Positions 21,597-32,275 of a stretch of DNA of 64,000 nt are shown here, piece by piece. Source of the DNA: Chrysaora quinquecirrha (Eukaryota; Cnidaria; Scyphozoa; Semaeostomeae; Pelagiidae); contig JACTAT010000027.1 of NCBI GenBank assembly GCA_014526335.1, positions 1,369,685 to 1,433,684 on the forward strand, read 5' to 3'. Below the pieces are notes generated by a model that saw only the letters and a program-made list of their open reading frames with translations, ran no database searches and had not been told where the DNA came from. A program made the position numbers and the translations under genes. Each line of letters starts with the position of its first letter. The first letter of the stretch is position 1.

Positions 21597-24500
21597 ATGC
21601 AAGTTGCTCATAATCCTGTTATTGTGTCAACTGGAGTGCCCGGTGTTGTACAAACAACGCCAGTCGTTGTTGGGCCTCCACGCTCTGTTCCCGTGAAAGA
21701 GACGAAAGTCCTTGGCATTTTGCAAATCGTCATCGGGGCTCTTTGCTGTATTTTTGGCATTGTCGATATTGCTGTTCTTGCCAAGACACATTATTGGGTG
21801 TCGAATGTTGGTTTTGGAATTTGGGGTGGATTATGGGTGAGTTTATTATATCGAAAACTGGTTTGACAAGACGGGCATTTTTGGAAAATGCCATCATCAC
21901 ACATCTCAGTCCAAATCCTCTCCTCCTCAGGGCTAGATCATTTCGGTATGACGTCAGACAGCATTAAAATTTTTCGATATCACATGATATCAAGTTTTTG
22001 ATATGAAAAAATCTTATAAAGCAGGCAAAACTTAGTCTAGGTACAAAGTTTTACTGTCCTAATAGTTGTGTTCTTAATTTTCCAGTTTTATGAGCATTCA
22101 AAGTTCCCGATTTCATAAAGGCTTTGACCCCAAAAAATGAACTTGGTGAAACTTTTTACCCCACACGGTCAAAGCCCTTATAAAATCGTAAACCCTGGGT
22201 TGTCGTAGAATTGATAATACGCACATTGGGATAATTAAACTTTACACCTAGACTAATTTTTGGGTGCTGTATACGATCTTTGATATCTTGCGATTTCAAT
22301 AAATTTAAATTCTACTGAAATGATCTTTATTAGTGCCATTGTAGATTGGGCAAAATGATCAGAATTGGCTGGACAAATGCCTAAGAAAGTTGGGGCATTA
22401 GAAGAACGTAGTTTGGGTGAAACTTTTGGAAAGCTAGATTTTTAGAGGGTGGTGCCACAGAGTTGACTGGGGAGGATGTGCCCACCCCAGTTTTCTCAAA
22501 ATCCATCTTTTATTCACCTACCTAATTTGATGAGAAAATGGTGGGGGAGGGTAATGAGTCATTTGCTAATTTCCTATCTTAGAGACTTAACCTTTCTATT
22601 TTCCTACAAAGAAATTATAATACTAAAAATCTGTTCAAAAGGAATACACTTGATTACATTATCTTATTTTTAGATCCTTATTGGAGGAATCTTGGGTGTT
22701 TGCTCAGCTGCAAATGCAACAAGCCAAGGCTTAGTAAGTCAAATGACATGTTACACGTTTTTTTTTTCATAAGAAACCGGTTTATAAGAAACCTAGAACT
22801 GGACTCCCAAAAAGTTAAGAAACTTTTAGAACTAGGAGGAAGAAGTTAAGAAACTGTAGAAATTTTTTGCGTCCGTTTTCCAACATACTGATTCACATTT
22901 GTGGAGGTAGTAATTAGTTCACAAGCATTTCCGTCGATTTCTACTTTCCAGCGTGGCTGATCCTGTGCGATTTCTCGCATCTGCAAGTAATACTGGTTTC
23001 CGTGTATCTCACAGAAGGTTCTTTGTCGTTTTTACTGCAATTTATTTCAATTCATTAAGAAACTGTTAAGAAACTTTTAGAACTAAAATTAGACCAAAAA
23101 TTAAGAAACTTTTAGAACTAGGCCCTGAGCTAGGTTTCTTGTAAAAAAAATGTGTACTATAAATATATCTATTTTGCTAGTACTACTAGGGGCATTTTTG
23201 GGACCCCTTGTGATATGCAACATTGTAAGGCAACATTGCCCAAAGTAATCTGTGTTGACCAAGCAGGTTGCATTATGTTTTTGTTGCTGTTTGCAGTTGT
23301 TCACCGCAATATGATTTTGATCACAAAAAGTGTTGAATGTTGGAATTAGAGACTTTATTGGCTGTGCAACAACATGTCCACACAAGGGGTTGTTCACAAA
23401 TGAAGTCAACCATATTCTCAATGTTTTTGACCCTCCGTCAACCTGTGTCAACTTTGCTTCACTCCCTCCCCCTGAGTTGACAACATCTTTTATAAAGAGA
23501 CCCTCCCCAAGTGGAGATATTCATGCATATTTGAACTCCAGAGAAATTTGTATCAATAAGTGTCAACTTTAGCATATAGTGTAAATGGGTCTATCTGATA
23601 TGAAAAACGAGATGCTACGATAGCGATCCTGTGTAATGGAAACACTTGCCTTATCCAATGTGGGTTAGTTCAAGATGTAATGTTGCTTTTCAATTTCCAA
23701 TTTTAGCACGGTTGTACGGTTATGGAAAAATAGGCACGGTTGTACGGTTTTCAGCTAAAAATTGGAAGTTTTTGGTTTTTGACCACCTCCCTATGACCCC
23801 CAATAATCATGGTAATTAGTATTCTTGTTTTTCAGAATGGAACAAACATGGCCTTTGCAATTGTGTCTTCATGCATATCTTTCCTGGATATAATCTTTTA
23901 TTCAGTTGCTGTTGCCTTCTACAGAAATTACCGTACCTGCTGGTACAGTGGCTATCCTTATTACATCAGTTGTTCCTCCAAAACCAATTCAACTGGTCTT
24001 GGCATAAGTATCATGCTCCTGCTGTGTGTTCTTGCAGAGTTTGTTGTCTCCATTATTGTTGCAGTGTATTGCTGTAAACTTGGATGTGGATGCTGTGAAG
24101 ATACTTCTTCAAGGGTAATTATATTTAATGATTTTCAGGCCAGGGTTTTTTTTAACGTGCAGTTCTACACAAAATGTGCAGTTCTAAAAATTTTTGTGCA
24201 TTTCTAAAAGATAAATTGTGCAGTGGAGAAATTGGCATAATCAAATATATATCAAAGTAATCAACCATATATTTTTCTTCAGTCAGCAATATGGCCTGGT
24301 CTCATAGTTAGATTTTGCATATTCCAATCACAAGCGATTCTAGACCCATAAAATTTAAAATTTTCTTGGAGAGCATGCCTATACCCCTAAATGAGTGCAT
24401 TGGGTTATATTTACGTCAATCTTTGTAAATTCTACTTTTTCAACTATTAGACTGTAAGGATAGTGTGCAGTTCTAAATTTAAAAAACCTGTTTCAGGCCC

Positions 24501-27500
24501 TGACCATGTTGGTTGAACATTTGGAATTTGCTTCTTTGAACGCGTTTGGCAACATCAGAAAAACATTGCTTGACAAACATAGTCTTGATAGATAGTTCTA
24601 TAGAGAGTCTGGATAGTTATTTAAGCAAAATTCATTGTGCCATGTCTTTGTTTAAAAGTTTAAAAAATTTTTTTTCTTGACACAGGCAAAAATGTTTGAC
24701 AAACATTGTATTTAATAATTTTCAGGCCCTGGGCAAGCAATCAATCATTGTTTGCCTAACATTTGGAATTTGCTTGTCAAACAATGTTTCAACCTTTGGT
24801 GACGTCAGAAAAACACTGTCTCACCCAACCTCCAATTCGCCCAACTTCTTTTTGCCCAACCTGCCCAACCTTCTTAGATGTTTCGCTCAACCCATTGTGG
24901 TTGTTTAACGGCCAGGTCCAAAACGCGGAACCCGCGGAATCCGCGGAACTCGCGGAATTTATTTTCCGCGTGATAGAGTTCCGCGTTTTGTCCCCAGGGT
25001 ATAGGGCGAAAAACCAAAACGCGGAACTCGCGGAACTGCTATCAAAATGGTTTTAAATCACTTATTTACCCAACAAAACCGTCCGAATATGACTTTTACT
25101 ATTTCATTTTACTTTTATAAGCATTCTCTCACTCAAATTGCTATTATCAACGACATTACAAGCATGGGCCTAAATCATGACTAGGCCCTAAATCATAACA
25201 ACGCCCTGGAAGGTGGCTTCTGCTTTCTAAAGTGAAAATTCAGTGATAATTCGTTCGCTTTTCAATGAAACGCCAATCTTGGTAATCGAAAATGTTGTAC
25301 AAAGTGATTTTCAAGCTAATTAAGCGAGTTCCGCGAAATCGAGTTCCGCGTTTTGTCCCCACGGTATAGGGCGAAAAACCAAAACGCGGAACTCGCGGAA
25401 TTTCTCTTTCCGTTGGAAAGTCCATTTAGTTCTCTTTTTTACCAACAGAAAGTTTAAAGAATCTAGTTTTTGAATAAAAAACCTAGAAAATCATTCCCCA
25501 GGCCCCATGCTCTTTCGAGTTGAGAGATATCTTGCACTCCCGGATCTCTAATTAAGCAATTGCTATTGTCTCAATACTAATGGCGGGTCTTTTAAATTCC
25601 CTTTTATGTTCCTCTTCTTTTGTGTGCATGTGTGTACTTCTGTAAAACACCAGGTGTGCTATTTTTGCTGTTGTTTTGTTGAAGAATTGCAGTAGTTCCC
25701 ATGTGAAGGGTGCATTATCGAAACATGGGTGTAATTGTCGAAACGTTACCTTACTAGTTCAGTTCATTTAGTTAGCAGGTCAGCTGTTTAAAATCCAATC
25801 ATTTAATTTCGACTGAATTTTATCTTCATTCCACTTGAACTTATAAGAAGTTGGAAGAGTTTATATAAAGAAATGTAACGTTTTGTCACTTGTTATTTAT
25901 CAAGTCAGAGCTTAATATAGCAATTTTACTGTTTTTCGTTGGGATCAATTGTGATACACCGTTTTCTGTTCTGAAATTGTTCTTAATTGATTTTCTTCTT
26001 GAAGTTCCGCGAGTTCCGCGTTTTGGTTTTTCGCCCTATACCGTGGGGACAAAACGCGGAACTCGACTTCGCGGAACTCGTCTAATTTGCCTGAGAATCA
26101 CTTTGTACAACATTTTCCATTACCAAGACTGGTGTTCCATTGAAAACGAACGAATTATTACTGAATTTTCACTTTAGAAAGCAGAAACCACCTTCCAGGG
26201 CGTTGTTATGATTTAGGGCCTAGTCATGATTTAGGCCCATGCTTGTGATGTCGTTCATAACAGCAATCTGAGTGAGAGAATGCTTAGAAAAGTAAAATGA
26301 AATAGAAAAAGTCATATTCGGACGGTTTTGTTGGGTAAATAAGTGATTTAAAACCATTTTCATAGCAGTTCCGCGAGTTCCGCGTTTTGGTTTTTCGCCC
26401 TATATCGTGGGGACAAAACGCGGAACTCTATCACGCGGAAAATAATTTCCGCGAGTTCCGCGGATTCCGCGGGTTCCGTGTTTTGGACCTGGCCGTTGTT
26501 TAACCCAACCAAAAGTGACATCAAACTTCTTTTGTTAACAATTTATTATTCGATTTATTATTTATTTATTATTTGATTGTTAACATTAGGGGTTCTGCCC
26601 CCAAACCTCCAATTATCACACTGGTGACTGTTTCAGTAGCCAAAAACAAGTAATACATTTACGTTCGAAAAATGGCCGCCAACAGTGGCCAAGGGCCTAA
26701 TTCAAAATATTTTCATTTTAAAATTCAGAGGTCATGCGGCCATTATCTTGCTAAGTTTCCGCGGGAAAATGTTCGTCACTGCACTCGCCATCATTTTAAG
26801 TCGAAAGGAGAAGATTATTTCGATGGTATGATAGAAAAATACACGAAAACTGAGAAGCTTTGCCTTCAAAAACCAAGAGAAAAATTTTTTCACTACTGAT
26901 CTGAAATTGTGGGAAAGAGAAGGGTTTCGTTACTCCAAGATGGAAAATTTTGCAGTTATTTGAAGCCCAGTTGTTTTAGCTTTTCCGTCGTAGTAAAAGT
27001 TTTCCTGAAATATCCGTTTTCACAAAGTAAATCAGGGTCAAAGTTTTGGAAACACTTTTCAGGGATATAGGAAGTAAGGGAGTTGGACGAAACGGAGGTT
27101 TGGCAAATCTATCTACCTGATACCCATACAAGAAATGAAAACAAAGTCCCGGCTACATGTGTGGTTGTTTGCTTAAAATGGCGACCGACATGAAGAAGCA
27201 GCGTCGCAGAACATTGATTTGGTAGACCTTTTCGAGACATTTTTTGTCTAATGGCCAATAATATCACCACAGGAGTCTGGTGTTTCTGCACTGGCAACGC
27301 ACTGGGTATTAATACCAAATTTCCCCAGACGAGGCATTTTCTTGGTTCATTGTCGCAGCAATTTTGTTGCAGCATGAAGCCATTTCAGGATTCTTTAGAA
27401 CTGGACATTTTCAGGAGTGTTGCGTTGCCAGAACAGGTGAAAATCGCACGTGAGGCACGTTAAACTTAACTCCCGTGAAAGATTTTAGAACACCGCATTC

Positions 27501-29522
27501 GCGAAAGTTTATCCACGGGAAAGTTAAATCACATAAACCAGGGGCTGTTTCAAGTTTTTTTTCGGATATTCATGAATGAAGTTGAAGTTGAAATGTTTTT
27601 TCAGAAGCGCCAGTCGCTAGGACCTCAGGAGTAGATTACCTTACGAGACCTCGACATTGACAGTGATCCAAAAGTGGTTGGGTTTGAACCCTGATCTCAG
27701 TGAGCTCCTCCACCCCAAGCTGGCTGGGTTGGACGACGCCACAGCACCTAGAAGAGTCTATGTCCTGTCTACACTCTTCGAACGAGTCTGCAAACAGGCC
27801 TCATGATCCGTAAAGACCCGAGTTATGCTAGTTTGATTGTGATTTCTTTATGATGGATGCAGTTGATTTTACCATGACTTTACCACCACCCCCAGTCCAC
27901 AGCTTTAATCCCAAGCTCACTGAGCTCCTGACATCACGAGCTAGCTGGCTGATTCCTGGAACAAGAAGTATCGTTTATTCTCTATTTATTTTGTTTTTTC
28001 TTTCAGGTAATTGTCCAGCAGCAGCCTGTTGTGCTTCAGGCACCAGGAGTGACATATGCTCAACCTGGAATGACCTACACTCAACAATCTGTTGTGTCTT
28101 ACCCTGGTGCCCCTATGATTTCACAGCAATATGGGCAACCCCAAATGCAGGTAGGAGGATTTTTCCTGTACTTTTTACTGAGATCCTTTAGAGAGCAGCG
28201 TAATATAGTGGTAAGCTCTTTGCGCAATTTGGTCTCAAGGTCTTTGTTTCAAGCTAAAGCTAGATTTCCACTTTAGACTGTTTTAGCAACCGGACGCGAC
28301 CGTCAATAAAAACGCCGTAACGTTCTGTAGCGTTTTGATTAAAATTTTTAATTTAGAATGGAAGGATGGCAACGCCTACAAACGGGCATACTAGGGCCTA
28401 AGTGTAAGGCTAGCTACAGAAATAAGTCTTTTAGCCAACCACTTGATTCTGAATTAGTTTCTTTTGCAGTTTTACGATAGGTCCTCATTACAAATGCGAA
28501 ATTATCGCTGTAATGTAACTAGCCGGTTTGGTTGCTGAAATAACTGTTGTAGCTTTAAGGACAACGCAAAATTTTGACGTATTCATGAGAACGTGAAAAC
28601 AGCCAAGATGACGTTGTCGGAAAATCAAGACGCGGGAAAATAACTAGTGCCCAGATTCTTTGTCTGCTCGCGACGTCTTCGCTTGTGGTGTCCTGTTGCT
28701 TAAACAGCCTTTTGTCCTTTTAGCCACAGGAACGGGAACGGGAACGGGAAATAATCACGTGAGCATGCGCACTTTGCTCATCGCATTTTGCACGGGAGCA
28801 TTTTCCTGCCCGAAGAACCAATCAAAATGCGATTTTTTCAAACGCATCAAGCGCGGCAAATTTAAATTTCAGTTGACGTGACGATGCAATTGTCAAGATT
28901 TTAGTTATCCCATTGTTTTTGACCAGATAGCTTTTCCTGAAGAAGTCAACTGGAAATCAACTTTTCCCGGTTCCTGTTCCCATTTCCCGTGCCTTCCCGT
29001 GCCCGGTTCCTTCCCACCCAAAACTGATAAGTGGAAATCCAGCTTAAGTAGCACAAATAACATAGTATAAAACCTTATCACAGAAAAAAAGAAAATATCA
29101 CTTAGCTAACTGCTTGCTTTCAGCTTAAGAAATTCTAGCGGCGAAGAGTTCAATTTTGTAACGCAGGCAGAAACACCGACAGACAACAAAAAACAACCAT
29201 GTTTTTTTTAAGATACTCGGTGATAATCGAGCGATAGTTGTGCGAAGGCAGAATCTCACGATCTCACCCGACCCTGCGGTATTCGTGCGATAATCACGCG
29301 ACAATCGTACGATTGCACGATCTCGCGATAACCCTGCGATCATTACGATTCTATGGAAATCGTGCTTGAAAGCTATACATTGATACCAGTAAGTGATTTT
29401 TTCAGATGGCCTATACTACATCTCCTGGTTACATGCAAGCAGCTCCAACAACAGTTTACACAACAGTGAAAACTGACCAGCCACCGCAAGGCGACCATCC
29501 ACCACCGTATGCACCTCAGTAA
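21597..29522 (+). CDS. MS4A/CD20-like four-TM protein, gene B (complete)
   Basis: Five exons, all phase 0: 21597-21836, 22674-22733, 23836-24114, 28007-28150 and 29406-29522 (TAA), giving 279 residues. The N-terminal cytoplasmic region leads into KETKVLGILQ and TM1 (QIVIGALCCIFGIVDIAVL). TM2 spans the exon 1/2 junction (GFGIWGGLW-ILIGGILGVC), the hallmark GIWGG block of the CD20-like family. TM3 is in AIVSSCISFLDIIFYSVAVA, followed by a loop with cysteines (RTCWYSGYPYYISC). TM4 is SIMLLLCVLAEFVVSIIVAV, followed by a cysteine cluster (CCKLGCGCC) that could be palmitoylated. Exons 4-5 form a Gln/Pro/Tyr-rich cytoplasmic tail ending in HPPPYAPQ, which contains a PPxY WW-domain binding motif. Donors are GTGAGT, GTAAGT, GTAATT and GTAGGA. 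The family call rests on topology and the GIWGG block; cellular role unknown. Confidence 0.82.
22754..23154. mobile_element. TA-flanked MITE in gene B intron 2, unit 2
   Basis: Same insertion as 9019-9404. Ends are CACGTTTTTTTTTTCATAAG and the inverted TTTCTTGTAAAAAAAATGTG, with TA on each side. Confidence 0.8.
24115..24899. other. Gene B intron 3, left part
   Basis: It holds copies of a CAGGCCCTG...AACATTTGGAATTTGCTT repeat (24500, 24725) that is related to the TIR element at 39807-40205. No exon was found. Confidence 0.5.
24910..26494. mobile_element. 1.6 kb foldback element with 10-bp target duplication
   Basis: The left end GGCCAGGTCCAAAACGCGGA and the inverted right end are flanked by the direct repeat GTTGTTTAAC (24900-24909 and 26495-26504). 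The inverted arms are about 490 bp (24910-25400 and 26004-26494). Each arm contains two ~54-bp inner palindromes (GAGTTCCGCGTTTTG ... CAAAACGCGGAACTC at about 24976, 25341, 26011 and 26375). The central 600 bp is unrelated and noncoding. A 9-10-bp duplication is typical of Mutator-like elements, but no transposase is present. Confidence 0.85.
26664..27066. mobile_element. Partial Tc1-like foldback element, unit 2
   Basis: Equivalent of 11668-12062. It lies in gene B intron 3, in inverted orientation relative to the right arm of 20258-21071. Confidence 0.65.
27575..27965. repeat. Dispersed repeat with tRNA B-box-like core, unit 2
   Basis: Equivalent of 12575-12965; contains CGCCAGTCGCTAGGACCTCA and GGGTTTGAACCC. 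It lies just upstream of gene B exon 4. Confidence 0.5.
28151..29405. other. Gene B intron 4
   Basis: It contains GGAACGGGAACGGGAA and its inverted counterpart (CCCGTTCC words) around 28735 and 28965, so a degenerate TIR element is likely. CGCGATAATCACGCGACAAT strings lie near 29285. No exon was found. Confidence 0.5.
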
Positions 29523-29984
29523 AGGAAGATATGAGTGGCATTCGAAGCACCTTCTTTCACGGTAATTTTCGCTGTAAGAACTTTTAAATTTATTATTAGT
29601 AGCTTACTTGTGATTTTAGAAGTAAGAAACATGTAACCTACTTAATCGTATTTTTAATTGCCCAGTGGAGGGGGGGGGGGACATTTCCATTGTTTAATAT
29701 ACTAGACGTGCCGCCCACTTTTTCAGTGATAATTTACCTACGTATGTCTTTGTTTTTTGGTAGTTCTTACGTATGAATACGTCTCTATACATTGGTAGTA
29801 TACAGTAATTAATCATCACTTTTGGATATGGGTTTCTTTTGAAAACAAGACTATAGTCTTATACGTATAGGCATTTGAATGGAGCGCAAATTCGCATTGT
29901 TTGTGTTACCTCGGATTTTAAACGGCCCTGAATTTTAACTTTTAGGTTTTCCTATCATAGTCAATAGGATAAACACTGTTTATT

Positions 29985-30170
29985 CAAAGTGAAGGTGAAG
30001 GTGAGATAGTGTTTCAATGCCAGTCGCTAGGATCTCAGTATTATGTTAACAATAGCTAGTATGTTAAAAGTAGTATGTTAACTAATCGAGACCTCGACCC
30101 TGGCTGTGACGCTACCGTGGCTGGGCTCGAACCCTGTGACTGAGCTCTTGATACCACGAGTCAGCTGGAT
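29985..30170. repeat. Dispersed repeat with tRNA B-box-like core
   Basis: GCCAGTCGCTAGGATCTCAG, CGAGACCTCGACCCTGGC, and GGGCTCGAACCC strings; third independent copy of the repeat seen at 12575 and 42320. Confidence 0.55.
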
Positions 30171-31904
30171 TACACGCATTTTTATAAGGAACCACTTTAT
30201 AAGGAACCTACATGTAGAAGGCCTGAAAATTTAATGAACTTATACTACTAAAGAGAAAATCACTAAGGATCTTTTCATTGTTTAATATTTTTATCACTGC
30301 AAACAATCAAGAATTAGAAAGCCTGTTCCATTCATTTGCAGTCGAAAATAACATAAATTGTACTCTGCGCATGTATCAAATGTTTCCTTGAGTAGTTTCG
30401 AGCTTTGCTTACATGCAAATGTCTCTGTACGCAGTAGTCATTAAACTGTATATGCAGTTAAAATTAAGGAACTATTGAAGATTATGGGTCAAAACTGTTT
30501 GAGGCTGTTGGATTAGGCCCTCGTAATTTTTGGCAACCATATACTACTCACTACTGCATGCTTCTTACTGCATTTGCATAGGTACTTGTACTTGTGTATA
30601 GTTAATTCTTTGTCATGCATAGGCAGGCATAATGGAATTGGAAATCTGTATATGTTTTCCGTAAATTATTTTGTTTTTTCCTAAATTTTCGAACAGTAAG
30701 AGAATCAGCCTACTAGGTAATTGTTTCTTGTGGCAAAGGGCAAAGTTACTTCCGTTGTGCAGGTCAAAGGCTACTATCTTTAAAGCAGTGACCTAGCCAG
30801 ACATCCAAGGTTCGATGGGCAAAAGGGAATGGTCAAACAAAATTAGGGCATGGCTTTTAGATAAAAACAACTAAGTTGTACCCTACCACATTTTTACATC
30901 ATCTTTGGCCTGTATAGGTAAAAACCCATCTTGGTGATGAATTGGGGTGCAAGCCGTGCAACCACCCCCCAGCCCCCTTTGGCTATGTCTTTGCCCTAAA
31001 GCCCCTGCCCAGAAACATCTGGGATACAGTGGTATGTAGGATGCACCACACCACAATCATTGTTATGGCCTTTTTGAGGAAGCCAAAAAATGTTATTTCA
31101 TCGAATCTCCAACCCAAAAAATGACACCTGCATCCATGGAGGAAGTCCCCATTGCATGCTGCAGATTCAAACTGTTTGAATGTCAATTCAAAGATTCGAA
31201 TTTGAAGAAATTATGCCAATTTGATTGAAAAATTTATTCCCAGTTATACAATATAAAGTACTACAACAATTTACAATGAAAATAAGGGAGTTGATATTTG
31301 TCAATGACTTAGTTTAATTTACAAATGACTACACTTAAATCTCATTACTGTATTACCCAAATTACAGTCTGTCTGTTTAAAAAAATTCTACATTATTATC
31401 AATAAGTTATGTATTGAAAAGTTTATTGAATTTTCTTAACAATAGATTACTTGGGGGTGCTTGAAATATTACTACCCAAAAAATAGCAGGAGAACTTTTC
31501 AGGCCTTTTCAGAAAAGTGGCTTAAAAATTTGCCAACCCAGACAAAAATAGGAGTTTGCTGAATTTCAAACCAGTCAATTCTGATAAGATTTACTTGCAA
31601 AAATTGGCATTTGTATGTGGTTATGGCATGACAACTTTCCATATAAGGCAATATCATTTGACCTATTGTTATTATTATGGGCATTTTCAGAAGCTTACAT
31701 CCATCATACAACAGAACATTACGAAGCGACATTATATTACAGCTTGAGGGGGATGGAAAACACCCCTGGTAGGAGTAGGGTTTTAATAGATCTACAGTTA
31801 AACTCGCGTTTAAGTTGGACTCGCATTAGTTAATTTTTTTTTAAGTTGAGATCCGAATTGTGCAAATTGATGTAGCTTACAATTACAATTTTGAATACTT
31901 CAGA

Positions 31905-31998
31905 AACCACCTCCACAGCCTCCATCTCCACAGCCCCCACCTCCACCAAACCTCCACCCCACAGCCTCCATCTCCACAGCCCCACCTCCGCCAAACCT
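31905..31998. repeat. C-rich minisatellite
   Basis: Two ~46-bp units built on CCTCCATCTCCACAGCCCC and CACCTCCACCAAACC. One strand is almost free of G. Confidence 0.8.
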
Positions 31999-32275
31999 TA
32001 GGATCACATGAGAGCAAAATGATCCACTATTGTGTTCACATTTAGGCCATATTTGTGTCAACGTAGCCTTATCCAAAGCCTACGAACTTCTTGTGAATTA
32101 ACTGAACACTGCTGCCATGCTGCCATAAAACAGATACTGCCATTGTCAACAAATGCGTGTATTCAGAAAAGGCGGGTTCCCATACAACATTCTTGAATGA
32201 ATAATCTTCTAGCTGTTCCTAACGTGATAAAAAACTGTTGGGGAGGAGTTGTCTCAAATTGAATTCTCTTTCCAG

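Larger units (their letters stand above)
14301..29799 (+). repeat. Tandem unit 2 (longer copy of MS4A locus)
   Basis: Second, complete copy of the block described for 4297-13899. It carries all exons of gene B and three exons of gene A. It is about 15.5 kb, against 9.6 kb for unit 1. Confidence 0.9.
29523..32027. other. Unique spacer between the two tandem pairs
   Basis: It holds the gene B 3' flank to 29799 and a dispersed tRNA-like repeat at 29985-30170. Next is a MITE-like left end at 30172 (TACACGCATTTTTATAAGGA), then AT-rich sequence. None of the short open frames has splice borders or recognisable domains. Confidence 0.5.
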
